From Myxococcales bacterium (GTDB taxonomy: Bacteria; Myxococcota_A; UBA796; GCA-2862545), in NCBI GenBank assembly GCA_019634415.1, contig JAHQVJ010000057.1, positions 1 to 64,000 of the forward strand: DNA of 64,000 nt. The letters run 5' to 3'. The position numbers and the translations under genes are program-made. Shown here piece by piece: positions 31,253 to 40,499 of this stretch; the first letter of the stretch is position 1; each line of letters begins with the position of its first letter. The notes under the pieces are model-generated. The model had not been told where the DNA came from and did not search any database. It saw nothing but the letters and a program-made list of their open reading frames with translations.

Positions 31253-33388
31253 GTGACGGCAGGGTTGCGACACGGGTGGGTGGCCGTGTGCCTGGGACTC
31301 GTCTTCCTGCTGGTCGCCTGGCGCTCCGGGCCTCGCCCCACCGCCGCGACGGGCTTCGACGTGGAGCGGGCGCTGTTCGAGTTGCGTGCGGTGCTGGGCG
31401 ACGAGATCCCTCGGCCGATGGGGAGTGCCGCCTCGGAGGCGGTTCGGGCCAGGCTCGCGAGACGACTGGAGGGACTCGGTCTAGCGCCGTCCGTGCAGCG
31501 GCAGACGGTGTGTGACGGCGGCACGTGTGGCACGGTGCACAACCTCTTCGCGGAGGTGTCGGGTCCACCGGGGGCTCCGCTGGTGCTCCTGGTGGCTCAC
31601 TCCGACTCGGTGTCGGCGGGTCCGGGGCTGGCCGACGACGGACACGGGATGGCCATCGTGCTGGAGGCGGTGCGCCTGGCGTCGGAGGCGGACGCCCCTC
31701 GCAATGCCCTGGGCGTGCTGATCACCGACGGCGAGGAGGTGGGCCTGCTGGGCGCTCGGGCCTTCGTGTCGGACCATCCCGAGATGGCGCGGGTGGCGGC
31801 GGTGGTGAACGTGGAGGCGCGAGGAACGGGAGGGCCCAGCTACCTGTTCGAGACCTCGCAGCCGAACGGCTGGCTCACCCGCACCGCCATGGCGTCGATG
31901 GCCGAGCCCAACGCGTCGTCGTTGTTCTTCGAGGTGTACCGACGCCTCCCCAACGACACGGATCTGACGGTCTTCAAGGAGGCGGGGGTGCACGCCGTGA
32001 ACTTCGCCTTCCTCGACGGGGTGCACCGCTACCACACGCCGCTGGACGACTGGAGCCATCTGGATCGCAGCTCGGTGCAGGATCAAGGGGACGCTGCGGT
32101 GGCGGCCTGGCTGGCGCTGGGGAGCGCGGACTTCGCGGCGGCCACCGACACCAACGACGTGTACGCCGACGTGCTCGGTGTCGTGGTGCTGCGCTGGCCC
32201 GAGGCGTGGGCCCGTCCGCTGGCCCTCGCGGTGCTGCTGTGGGTCTGCGGGCTCGGCGCCGTGGGTCTGAGTCGCTCGGAGGGTGGCTGGCGACCGGCCG
32301 CCGTCGGCCTTCTCGTCGTGCCGCTGTGGGGCGTGGCCGTGGTCGGGGCGTGCGTCGGGCTGCAAGAGGGGCTGCGCCTGGCCGGAGCCACCTGGACCGG
32401 GTGGCCGTGGCCGCTGCGGCTGGGACTGTGGGGGATGTGCCTGGGGTCCTTGCTGGCCACGGCGTCGCTGTGGGCGCGGGTCGAGGGGTGGGCTCGCTTC
32501 ATGTCGGTCTGGGGCTGGATGGGTGTGCTCGGTGTGGCGGTGGCGCTCGAGGCCCCAGGAGCCAGCTACCTGTGGGTGGCGCCCGTGGCGTGGGCCTGCG
32601 GGATGGCCACCTTGGGTCTGCTCACCACGGGTGACGACGTCGGGTCGTGGCCCTGGGCCCTCGGAGGCAGCCTGCTGGCCCTGGTCTTCTGGCTCCAGCT
32701 CGCCCTGCGCCTCGAAGCTGCGGTGGGCCTGTCCGCCCTCACCGTCGCCCTGCCCCTGGTGCTGGCGTTGACGACCCTGGTGCCCACGTTGGCGCCCCTG
32801 ACACCACGGATCGGGCTCGCAGGGATGGGGGGTGCCTTGGGAGTGGCATCAGCCACGCTGCTCGCCCCGGCGGCGACTGCCGAGCGACCTGCGACGCTGT
32901 CCGTCACCCACGTGCAGCAGGGTGACGATGCCGTGTGGCTGGCGGCGTCTTCGAGGCCCCCGGAGGGCTTCGCACCAGCGAGCGACGTCGCGGGGCCCCG
33001 CTCGCCGCTGTGGGCGGGCGCGTGGGCGAGGGCGGCCGATCCACGAGACGAGCTCGACGTGATCGTGGACGTGGAGTCGTCGGCGCGAACCACGCTGCGG
33101 CTGCGCTCGGCGCGAGGGGCTCGCGGGCTCGGATGGATGCTACCGAGTCCGCACACGCGCCTGTGGGTGGCGGGTCGGCCCGTGGAGCACCGGGGCGTGC
33201 TCTACCACGCAGGTGGTGCCGATGTCCTCGAGGTGCAGCTCGAGGCGTCGGAGGCGGTGGGTGGGCTGTGGGCCTTCGACGTGCTGGATCTGGAGGCCGC
33301 CGACGTGCCCCAGGGACTCGACGCGGTGCCCGTGCATCGAGGCCACCGCTCCATTCGCCTACGGCACGTGTCGCTGGCGCCTCACTGA
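31253..33388 (+). CDS. M28-family metallopeptidase with multi-pass membrane region
   Basis: The 711-aa protein begins with a transmembrane helix (about 8-22), then an M28 zinc aminopeptidase-like domain. Zinc and catalytic residues are visible: His116 in VAHSDSV, Asp129 in LADDGHG, Glu161-Glu162 in ITDGEEVG, Glu188 in NVEARG, and a late His in RYHTPLDDW. From about 320 to 550 the protein has seven or eight hydrophobic segments, then a beta-rich C-terminal domain. This is the architecture of the ER-metallopeptidase-1/FXNA type. The start GTG 31253 has GGAGGAG upstream. It converges on the STAND-type gene, with a seven-base overlap. Confidence 0.9.
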   Translation: MTAGLRHGWVAVCLGLVFLLVAWRSGPRPTAATGFDVERALFELRAVLGDEIPRPMGSAASEAVRARLARRLEGLGLAPSVQRQTVCDGGTCGTVHNLFAEVSGPPGAPLVLLVAHSDSVSAGPGLADDGHGMAIVLEAVRLASEADAPRNALGVLITDGEEVGLLGARAFVSDHPEMARVAAVVNVEARGTGGPSYLFETSQPNGWLTRTAMASMAEPNASSLFFEVYRRLPNDTDLTVFKEAGVHAVNFAFLDGVHRYHTPLDDWSHLDRSSVQDQGDAAVAAWLALGSADFAAATDTNDVYADVLGVVVLRWPEAWARPLALAVLLWVCGLGAVGLSRSEGGWRPAAVGLLVVPLWGVAVVGACVGLQEGLRLAGATWTGWPWPLRLGLWGMCLGSLLATASLWARVEGWARFMSVWGWMGVLGVAVALEAPGASYLWVAPVAWACGMATLGLLTTGDDVGSWPWALGGSLLALVFWLQLALRLEAAVGLSALTVALPLVLALTTLVPTLAPLTPRIGLAGMGGALGVASATLLAPAATAERPATLSVTHVQQGDDAVWLAASSRPPEGFAPASDVAGPRSPLWAGAWARAADPRDELDVIVDVESSARTTLRLRSARGARGLGWMLPSPHTRLWVAGRPVEHRGVLYHAGGADVLEVQLEASEAVGGLWAFDVLDLEAADVPQGLDAVPVHRGHRSIRLRHVSLAPH

Positions 33389-36300
33389 GGGCCCTGGGGC
33401 AGGGACATGCGCACGACATCCAGGTTCTTGCGGCTCTGCACCGTCTCCTGGTGGTTCGGACCGTAGCTGGCTTCCGCCATCGCGAGCTCGCGCTGGAACA
33501 GGGAGATGGCCTCGCTCGGGCGGCCCAGCTGCACCAAGGACTGCCCCAGGTTCCACAGCGTGGGCCCCAGTCGGGGGTCGTCGTGGCCGAGTTTCGCGGT
33601 CAGGCGCCCCAGGAACCTGCGGAACAGGGGCTCAGCACGAGCGGGGTCGCCGTTCTGCAGCGAGCTGATCGCGAGGTGCTCCACCATGCCCCACGACATG
33701 TCCGTGGTCGCGTGGAAGGGACCGAGGGACTCCGACAGGATCTGGCAGGAGCGGAAGGCCAGGCGAGCCGCCTCGTCCACGTCGCCACGGCTGGCGGCAC
33801 ACGCCGACAGCGACAGTGCCGCCTGTCCTGCGTCGGAGGAGGCCTCCCCCAGGGTGTCGCAGGCGATCCGATGGGCACGCCGCGCGTGGACCTCCGCCTC
33901 GGCACCGCGGCCCTGGCGCACCATCAGGTTCGCCACCGCCGTCAGCCAGGGACCGAGGTTGGGGTGACTCGGACCCATGTGGGTCTCCACCAGGCGGATG
34001 GCGCGCAGGTACACCGCCATCGACTCGTCCCACTTGTTCGCGTAGAAGAGCACGGAGCCCAGCCCGGCCAGGGTGCTGGCTGCGTTGGGGTGATCGGGGC
34101 CCAGCACCTGCTCCGACACCTCCACGCTGCGACGGTACAGCACCTCGGCTTGTGCGGTATGCCCCTGGGTCTGCCGCAGGGCCGCGAGGTTCGTCAGCGC
34201 CACGGCCAGCACTCGCGTGGGGGGGCCGTCCACGATGGACAGTGCCTCCGTCAGCGTGGCATCGGCGGTCTGCAGGTCGCCAAGGGCCATCTGTGCTCGG
34301 GCCAGGTTCTGCATGGTGGTGGCCGTCAGGGGGTGGCGGCCGAAGGTGCGCTGCAGGTTGTGCACCGCGCGCTCCGACAGCTCGAGGGCCTCGGTGAACC
34401 TCCCCTGCCGCAGTAGGATCTCCGCCAGGTTGTGCAGCACGCTGGGCACGTCGCCGATCAGCCGGATCGCCTCGCGGTAGGCCGGCTCCGCCTGCTGGTA
34501 CCGACCGGCGAGGAACAGGGCCAGGGCGTGGTCGTTGGCCACCACGCCGAGGTTCGGATCGTCGGGGGGGACGGCCTCGGCATACAGCGCGCGGGCTTGC
34601 TCGAACAGGGGAAGTGCGGTGTCGAAGTCGGCCATCAGCTCCAGGAAGCGGGCGAGCTTGTGGGTCACGAAGGCGTGCTCGAAGGGGGCGGGCTCCGACG
34701 CGCCGTAGGCCGACAGCGAGGCGGCATAGCCGGCAGCCGGCTCGCTGGGCACGGCCTTCCACCAGCGCACCAGGTCCTGCAGTTGGGCCTCCTCGGCGTG
34801 GTAGAGGAACACGTCGAGATCCGTGAGGGTGCGGGTGAGCCCCTCGAGGTCTCCCACCTCGTGCTGCAGCCAGGGCAGCTCTTCGCACACGCGCTCGTCC
34901 ATGGGCTGCGCGCCGAAGAAGTCGACGAGCTGTCGTCGCCGCTGTCGAAGGTCGGCGGAGGTCGTGAGGTAGCGCGCTCGGACGGCGCGTTGCAGTCCGC
35001 TGTGGAAGAAGGAGAGCACCCCGCTGCGGCTCACCAGCGACGACTCCAGCGCGTGGGAGAGGGGGGCGAAGCTCAAGGCCGGAACGTCGAGGAGGGTGAG
35101 CAGCTCCGGCTCCGTGAGCCCGAAGCGAGCGGCCGCCAGCGCCGACATGCAGGCCCCCACCATCCCGGGGTGGTCGCCCTCGTAGTCTCGCTCCAGGCGG
35201 GCCAGCACGCGGTCGAACAGCTGAGGCACCGTGGGTGCGCTCAGCAGGTGGTCGATGTGCTCGTCGAGGGCCTCGTGATCGCCCCACAGCCGCAGCTCCT
35301 CGGTGAGCGTGCGCAGGAACAGGGGGCTGCAGGTCTGCTGCGCTCCGGCGATGCGCTCCACGCGCTCGTCGTCCAGGGCCTTGCCGTGCAGGGCCAGGGC
35401 CTCCACCACGATGCGCCGTCGCTCCGCGGTGGTGAGGGGTGTGAGCTCGAGCTTCGGGTAGCCACGCCGCAGCAGCTCGTCCAGCGCCTGCCCCGGCAGG
35501 CCGGAGGCCACCAGTCGTACCCCCTCGGGGAGCGGGTGGGGGAGCCACGACAGATCGTCGGTGTGCTCCACGGCATCGAGCACCAGCGTGACCGGGGCTG
35601 CCGCCGCCAAGCAGGGAGCGAGGGCTGCTCGGTGGTCTGCGGGATCCGAGGGCACCTCGTCCGCGAGCTCGGCCAGGATCCGGTGCACCAGCGTGTCCAC
35701 GTGAGCGCTGCGCGCGGTGGCTCCCAGGAAGTGCACGAAGGTGCGCTCCTCGGTCTGCTCGGCCCAGTTGGCCAGTAGCGACGACTTCCCGCTCCCGGAT
35801 GGCCCCGTCACGATGACCGAGCCTTCGTCGAGGCGGTCCATCCACTCCGGCCGGGACACGTAGACCCGCGACCGCGAGCGGAGGAACGCCGCCATCTCCT
35901 CTCGCTCGACGTCCAGCCAGGTGCGCTCGGCATCCTCGGGGAAGTCTGCATCGATGGCGGCGAGCAGGGTGTCGCGGACCTGGGATGCGAGATCCTCGGG
36001 GTCGTCGTAGTGGCTCGGCTGAAGCCCGCGCTGCTCGATCTCGGCCTTGAGGGCCTGCTGGGGCTCGGGGCCCTCGGCTCCACGACGGAAGAAGAAGAAG
36101 CTCCGGTCCGTGTCCGTGCCCTCCTTCAGCGCAGCCCAGTGGATCTCCATGTGGGTGACGCTGGCCCCCTCCAATGCCCAGGGCTCGTCGGGGACCGAGT
36201 CGGGCACCCAGCCGTAGCGCTCGCCCAGGATCGCCACGAAGTAGGGACGGCAGCGCTCGATCTCACGGATGCACAACGGCAGGACCTCGCCTTGCTCGGC

Positions 36301-36465
36301 CTGGTCCTCCGTGATGCCCCAGCGCAGGTCCACCTCCACCAAGTCCACGCCGCGGTCGCGGCACAGGCGTCGCAGACCCGGGAACACCTGCTTGATGAGG
36401 GCCTCACGCTCCTGCTGCATGTCGCGGAAGGTCGACGACAGGAACACGCGAATCTGACGGCTCAA
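33382..36465 (-). CDS. DUF4062 - STAND-type NTPase - TPR protein
   Basis: The 1027-aa protein has three parts. Residues 1-180 form a DUF4062 domain (RVFLSSTFRDMQQERE, VDLVEVDLRWGITEDQAE, IERCRPYFVAILGERYGWVP), TIR-like in fold and known from NPHP3/TEP1-type proteins. Residues 210-330 hold a P-loop NTPase with Walker A GPSGSGKSS (221-229) and Walker B TLVLDAVEHTD (293-303), followed by a helical STAND-like region. Residues about 590-1010 are tandem TPR/kinesin-light-chain-like repeats, probably the sensor or partner-binding end. This organisation is that of STAND NTPases that sense a ligand, oligomerise and switch on an effector. No signal peptide is present. The gene stands alone, with no defence or toxin partner alongside. 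Confidence 0.9.
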   Translation of the reverse strand: MSRQIRVFLSSTFRDMQQEREALIKQVFPGLRRLCRDRGVDLVEVDLRWGITEDQAEQGEVLPLCIREIERCRPYFVAILGERYGWVPDSVPDEPWALEGASVTHMEIHWAALKEGTDTDRSFFFFRRGAEGPEPQQALKAEIEQRGLQPSHYDDPEDLASQVRDTLLAAIDADFPEDAERTWLDVEREEMAAFLRSRSRVYVSRPEWMDRLDEGSVIVTGPSGSGKSSLLANWAEQTEERTFVHFLGATARSAHVDTLVHRILAELADEVPSDPADHRAALAPCLAAAAPVTLVLDAVEHTDDLSWLPHPLPEGVRLVASGLPGQALDELLRRGYPKLELTPLTTAERRRIVVEALALHGKALDDERVERIAGAQQTCSPLFLRTLTEELRLWGDHEALDEHIDHLLSAPTVPQLFDRVLARLERDYEGDHPGMVGACMSALAAARFGLTEPELLTLLDVPALSFAPLSHALESSLVSRSGVLSFFHSGLQRAVRARYLTTSADLRQRRRQLVDFFGAQPMDERVCEELPWLQHEVGDLEGLTRTLTDLDVFLYHAEEAQLQDLVRWWKAVPSEPAAGYAASLSAYGASEPAPFEHAFVTHKLARFLELMADFDTALPLFEQARALYAEAVPPDDPNLGVVANDHALALFLAGRYQQAEPAYREAIRLIGDVPSVLHNLAEILLRQGRFTEALELSERAVHNLQRTFGRHPLTATTMQNLARAQMALGDLQTADATLTEALSIVDGPPTRVLAVALTNLAALRQTQGHTAQAEVLYRRSVEVSEQVLGPDHPNAASTLAGLGSVLFYANKWDESMAVYLRAIRLVETHMGPSHPNLGPWLTAVANLMVRQGRGAEAEVHARRAHRIACDTLGEASSDAGQAALSLSACAASRGDVDEAARLAFRSCQILSESLGPFHATTDMSWGMVEHLAISSLQNGDPARAEPLFRRFLGRLTAKLGHDDPRLGPTLWNLGQSLVQLGRPSEAISLFQRELAMAEASYGPNHQETVQSRKNLDVVRMSLPQGPQ

Positions 36466-36548
36466 GGGGGGCTCCGAGGTGGTGGGCGGACTGTAGCAGG
36501 GCGAGGGCCGCCCCGGACGCGTTAGCTGGGGGCCCCAGGAGGCGGGCC

Positions 36549-37229
36549 ATGGCGGACGGACCCCACGACAATCGCGTGTTTCGCTTCGTGGCGACCCTGT
36601 ACTTTCTGGCCGCGGCAGCCTTCAGCCTGCTGGCGCTGACCACGCAGTTTCCCGACCTGGCCGCCTGGCTGCCGCGCTGGGCCCACCAGGCGCTGGTGTT
36701 CCTGCACTTCCCGCTGCTGATGGTGGCGGGGCTGCTGGAGAGCCGACTGTCGGCGGGAGACACGTCCACGCTGCCCACCTGGATGCGCATTCCGGTGCCG
36801 GCGCGCGCCACCTTCGCCTTCGGCTTCGCCTTCTTCGCGGTGGTGTTCCTGCGCACCTGGGACCTCGAGATCGGGCCGGTGGATCCCACGCCTCCGGAGT
36901 CCTGGCCGCTGATCTCGCGTCTGTTCTTCTTCTTCATGTTCACGGTGGGCATGGCATTCGCCAACTATCTGGCGGCGGCGGGCACCTTCGTGCCCGCCCT
37001 ACGGTTGCTCAACCTGCCGATTCGTGACGTCACGCCCCTGGTGGGGGTGCCCATCTCCGCGTTCCTGGGCACGCTGTTGGGCGGTGCCTTCCTGGGGATC
37101 ATGTCGGTGTCGGCCCTCACCGACACGCTGGCCCTGGGGCAGTCGATGCTCGACGACAACCCGATGCTGGTGCTGGGCTTGTTGTTGGTGCCGGCGGTGG
37201 TGCCCTCGCTGCTGCCTCGACGCGGCTGA
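36549..37229 (+). CDS. Multi-pass membrane protein of unknown function
   Basis: A 226-aa protein with about six hydrophobic segments (near 12-30, 45-62, 80-100, 122-148, 165-190, 205-222). It starts at ATG 36549 with GGAGGCGGG upstream. No recognised motif. It is divergent from the STAND gene, with 83 bases between them. Confidence 0.7.
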   Translation: MADGPHDNRVFRFVATLYFLAAAAFSLLALTTQFPDLAAWLPRWAHQALVFLHFPLLMVAGLLESRLSAGDTSTLPTWMRIPVPARATFAFGFAFFAVVFLRTWDLEIGPVDPTPPESWPLISRLFFFFMFTVGMAFANYLAAAGTFVPALRLLNLPIRDVTPLVGVPISAFLGTLLGGAFLGIMSVSALTDTLALGQSMLDDNPMLVLGLLLVPAVVPSLLPRRG

Positions 37230-37250
37230 CGAGCCGAGTGGTCTTCGGCC

Positions 37251-37280
37251 GCCTGCAACCTCCTGCACCCTCCTGCACCC
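37251..37280. repeat. Short 10-bp direct repeat, three copies
   Basis: Between the membrane-protein gene and the cysteine-protease gene, TCCTGCACCC occurs twice in tandem (37261-37280), preceded by one imperfect copy (37251-37260). It lies about 40 bases upstream of the protease start codon. It is too short to assign a role. Confidence 0.75.
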
Positions 37281-37319
37281 TCACGCCGCGTCACGTTCCT
37301 GCGAGCAGCGGGAGGCGAC

Positions 37320-39749
37320 ATGCGGTTCGGTGGGTTGGTGGCGATGATCGGCATCGGGGGGTGTGGCTCCGGTGATGTCGACACGGAGCTCGGGGAGGTC
37401 GTGGAGCTGAGTCAGGCGGAGTACGACGCGCTCGATGCGCGGGGCACCTTCTACGAGGTGGGCGAGCTCGATCCCAACGAGGAGCGAGCACGGATCGACG
37501 CGCTCGAGGCCGAAGCCACCGAGGTCGTAGAGGCCTTGGTGCTGGAGTACCCGGAGTGGGAGCGCTTGCTGCGCACCGCTGATCGGGCCCTGGTGGACAC
37601 GCTGCCTGACGGGAACCACGAGGTGGACGTGGGCGGCGTGCGGATTCAGCTGCAAGGGGAGGGGCTGCATCGCCGCTCCGTCGCACACACCATCGAGCGC
37701 ACGTCCGATCCGGCCGCTCGTCGGGAGGTGCTGGAGCGTCTGCTCGTGGTGGTCCCCCAGCGCTGCCGCGACCTCGCGACGAGTCGCTCCGAGCGCAGCA
37801 GCATGGACTTGGAGGAGCTGCGCCTCCTCGAGTCCGACGTGGCGCGATGTTGGGACGACTGGCGCACCTTGGTGCGGGCCTTTCCCGGCGGCGCCCGCGG
37901 TGATCTCCGCAGCTCGCTGGAGGGGGTGGACGAGCCCGAGAACTGCTGGGTCGACGACGAGGTGTGCGCCTGCAAGTGGGAGGGCGAGGTCGACATCGGA
38001 GAGGGCAACGATGAGACCGGTCACCGCGTGTGTGAGGTTCCGAGCAGTGGCTGGGTGACGGGGTGGGAGCTCTTCGAGCACCTCTCCCCCGTGAAGAACC
38101 AGCGTCGGCGGGGCACCTGCGTCGCCTTCGCCATGGCATCGGCCATCGAGAGCAATGCGTCGTTGCTCACGGGCAACGCCATCGACGTGTCGGAGCAGTA
38201 CCTGTACTCGATCGGCAAGTTCGACCTGTACCACGAGTCGCTGGACGACGGGCTGCCCCTGGCGGACTTCGCAACCGACTTGAGCAGTGAGGGGTGGTCC
38301 ATCCCCTTGGAGCCCTCGTGGGGCTACAACCCGTCGCCCTGTCGCCGGGAGCTTCAGGACAGCTGGTACGACGACTCCTGCGTTGGCTACGACGACAAGA
38401 CCTGCTCGGAGACGTCGCACCAGCTCGGTCTGTACATGGGCCCCGACACCGGACTGCTGTGGTATCGCCCCGATCCAGGGGGGGACTACGCCAAGGTGGG
38501 TCTGGTGCTGCAGCTGCTGGACTACGGCTGGCCGAACTTCGAGAGCATCCGGGCGATCACGGAGTCAGGCTTCGGCGTGGTGGCGTCCATCGACGTCACC
38601 GAGGACTTTCGCAGCCTGTACGACCGTCCCAGCGGACTCCTCGACTACGAGATCGACGACGACTTCGTGGGGCGGCATGCCGTGCACGTGGTGCGGGTGG
38701 TCTACGACTCCGGCGCCCCGGGCGGTGGCTACGTCGTGGTCAAGAACTCTTGGGGATGTGGCTGGGGAGACCAGGGCTATGGCTACCTGTCCTTCGAGTG
38801 GTTCTGGAACAACGTGAACAGCGTGGACGGCTTCCTGACGGTGGCCCGCGTCAACACACCTCCACAGATCGAGATCACCAGTCCGACCGACAACGTGGTG
38901 ACGCCGCTGTCGCCGCTGGGCCACGACATCACGCTGACCGCAGAGGTGTCGGATGCCGAGGACGGGTCCGACTGCTGCGACGTGAGCTGGTGGTCTCCCA
39001 CGCTGGGCACGTTGGGGGAGGGCACCTCCGTCGAGGTGCGCCTCACGAAGCCCGGCGTGCACGTCTTCCGAGCGTCGGTGCGTGACAGCGAGGGGGGACT
39101 CACCGACGCAGCAGTGCTGATCACTCTCACCAACGACGCGCCCACCGCACGGATCGACCGTCCAGCGGCTCCCTCCGACGTCGACACCACCGAGGTGTTC
39201 GGCCGGCACATCCCCCTGAACACGCCCGTGGTGGTCGATGGCCTGGGCTCGGATCCGAACCAGCCTGCCGTGCTCTGCGACAGCTACACGTGGACTCTGG
39301 ACGGAGCTGTGCTGCCCGAGGGGGACGAGCCCTGCACCGCCGAGCTGACGCTGACGGAGACTGGCTGGCACAAGCTCGAACTCACCGTGGTCGACAACGT
39401 CGGAGCGGAGGGACAGGACGTGCGATGGGTGCGGGGAGTGGAGTGGTCGCCCCGCCTTCCACCCTTCGTCTGGATCAACGCGCCCGCGCGCGCACGGAAC
39501 ACCTACTGGGACAACGAGCTGGTGGTGCTCGACGCTGCTGCGCGATCGGGTCTCGAGCGCACCCCGGTGGAGCGGGTCTGGAAGCTCGTGGTGGACCGGG
39601 AGACGGTGGAGGTGATCGGTGAGGGAAGCCCGCTCGTGTGGGTGGCGGACGCGGCCTACCATGACGCCACGCTGGTGCTGGAAGCGACCGATCCCAACGG
39701 GACCTCCAGGGACTCCGTACGCATCAGGGTGGACGAGCCTCCTCAGTAG
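37320..39749 (+). CDS. Papain-like (C1) cysteine protease lipoprotein with Ig-like repeats
   Basis: The 809-aa protein has a lipoprotein-like start (MRFGGLVAMIGIGGC) and an N-terminal helical region to about 225. The papain fold (about 240-515) follows, with catalytic Cys267 in RGTCVAFAMA, His453 in GRHAVHV, and Asn476 in VVKNSWGCGWGDQGYGY. The active-site residues are complete. The C-terminal 300 residues form about three Ig/PKD-like beta domains (PQIEITSPTD, and others). It is likely a surface-anchored protease. Start ATG 37320 has GGAGGCG upstream. The 3' end overlaps the convergent HTH gene by 26 bases. Confidence 0.92.
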   Translation: MRFGGLVAMIGIGGCGSGDVDTELGEVVELSQAEYDALDARGTFYEVGELDPNEERARIDALEAEATEVVEALVLEYPEWERLLRTADRALVDTLPDGNHEVDVGGVRIQLQGEGLHRRSVAHTIERTSDPAARREVLERLLVVVPQRCRDLATSRSERSSMDLEELRLLESDVARCWDDWRTLVRAFPGGARGDLRSSLEGVDEPENCWVDDEVCACKWEGEVDIGEGNDETGHRVCEVPSSGWVTGWELFEHLSPVKNQRRRGTCVAFAMASAIESNASLLTGNAIDVSEQYLYSIGKFDLYHESLDDGLPLADFATDLSSEGWSIPLEPSWGYNPSPCRRELQDSWYDDSCVGYDDKTCSETSHQLGLYMGPDTGLLWYRPDPGGDYAKVGLVLQLLDYGWPNFESIRAITESGFGVVASIDVTEDFRSLYDRPSGLLDYEIDDDFVGRHAVHVVRVVYDSGAPGGGYVVVKNSWGCGWGDQGYGYLSFEWFWNNVNSVDGFLTVARVNTPPQIEITSPTDNVVTPLSPLGHDITLTAEVSDAEDGSDCCDVSWWSPTLGTLGEGTSVEVRLTKPGVHVFRASVRDSEGGLTDAAVLITLTNDAPTARIDRPAAPSDVDTTEVFGRHIPLNTPVVVDGLGSDPNQPAVLCDSYTWTLDGAVLPEGDEPCTAELTLTETGWHKLELTVVDNVGAEGQDVRWVRGVEWSPRLPPFVWINAPARARNTYWDNELVVLDAAARSGLERTPVERVWKLVVDRETVEVIGEGSPLVWVADAAYHDATLVLEATDPNGTSRDSVRIRVDEPPQ

Positions 39750-40161
39750 GCCAAGCCAGCTCGAGCAGGTGCCACTGGGCGAGCTGCGACAGCAGAGCGC
39801 GAACGCGCCCCTCGGTGAGACCCAGTCGTTGGGCCAGGCGAGCAGCACCACCCTCACGACGGTCCAGACCCGGCAGATCCAGGGCGGCAGCCCAGGGCTC
39901 GTCGAACACCAGGTGCCGCACTGCTTGGGTGCGCCGATGTACGTCGGCCAGCGCTGGCACCAGCTCGATGTCGGTGAGCGTGGCCACCCAGTCCGCGACG
40001 CGGCCCGTGATCGCGTCCAGCACACGCAAGAACTCTGGGAGCCGTGGCTTCGTGTGCCCACGCAGCATGCGCGTGATGGCGTGTCGTGACAGACCGCTGC
40101 GGCGTGCCAGCTCGCTTGCCGACGGCCAAAGTCGCGGAGCTCTCTCGCGAGCCCCAGCCAG
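39724..40161 (-). CDS. HTH transcriptional regulator (TIGR02147/DUF4423-like), start uncertain
   Basis: The C-terminal part is convincing. An HTH (SELARRSGLSRHAITRMLRG) is followed by a helical region and a winged-helix-like stretch ARLAQRLGLTEGRVRALLSQL. The pattern recalls TIGR02147 or DUF4423 regulators. The start is a problem. The first in-frame ATG (40068) would cut the HTH, and no GTG or TTG with a ribosome-binding site appears upstream. I give 40161, a CTG, as the earliest sensible start; the frame stays open well beyond. The gene opposite, starting about 40188, leaves only about 26 bases between them. A frameshift or degraded N-terminus is possible. Confidence 0.55.
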   Translation of the reverse strand: MAGARERAPRLWPSASELARRSGLSRHAITRMLRGHTKPRLPEFLRVLDAITGRVADWVATLTDIELVPALADVHRRTQAVRHLVFDEPWAAALDLPGLDRREGGAARLAQRLGLTEGRVRALLSQLAQWHLLELAWPTEEARPP

Positions 40162-40187
40162 GGGATGATCCCGCTTGTGTAGACCAC

Positions 40188-40499
40188 GTGTCCTTCGAGG
40201 CCACCCTGGTGCTCGCGACGGCGGACGGAGCCTTCGACGAGCGCGTCGGGGCGCGAGTCCAGGTGGACGTCGACGGTGATCTCGTGCTTGCCGTGATCGG
40301 AGATCAGGCAGGAGCCGAGCGTTCGGGAGACTGGGTGCCCACGCTCCAGACGGGTGAATCGTTGACGCGCCTGCGGTACCTGGTGCGGTGGGACGAGACA
40401 GCTGCACGAGGCGAGATTCTCGGCAACGTGGAGGGGGAGAGCGCCACCGCCGCCTGGGATGGCGACCTGCCTGTTCTGGACTTCGTGGTCGACTTCTAG
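40188..40499 (+). CDS. Small acidic protein of unknown function
   Basis: A 103-aa product if it begins at GTG 40188; the same frame opens earlier, at a GTG at 40086 that would overlap the HTH gene. The sequence (SFEATLVLATADGAF ... VDVDGDLVLAVIGDQAG) alternates hydrophobic and acidic residues as a compact beta-rich domain does. The end VLDFVVDF is hydrophobic and acidic. No ribosome-binding site is obvious. Its stop codon lies within the left arm of the inverted repeat at 40495-40654. Confidence 0.5.
   Translation: MSFEATLVLATADGAFDERVGARVQVDVDGDLVLAVIGDQAGAERSGDWVPTLQTGESLTRLRYLVRWDETAARGEILGNVEGESATAAWDGDLPVLDFVVDF

Noticed and set aside
30486-31568. Upstream extension of the TonB receptor frame
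   Set aside because: It overlaps the IPT lipoprotein gene in another frame and lacks family motifs; the ATG at 30485 gives a good signal peptide.
36526-36538. CTGGGG-G-CCCCAG palindrome before the membrane protein gene
   Set aside because: Short and GC-rich, it overlaps the region next to the ribosome-binding site and is expected by chance at this base composition.
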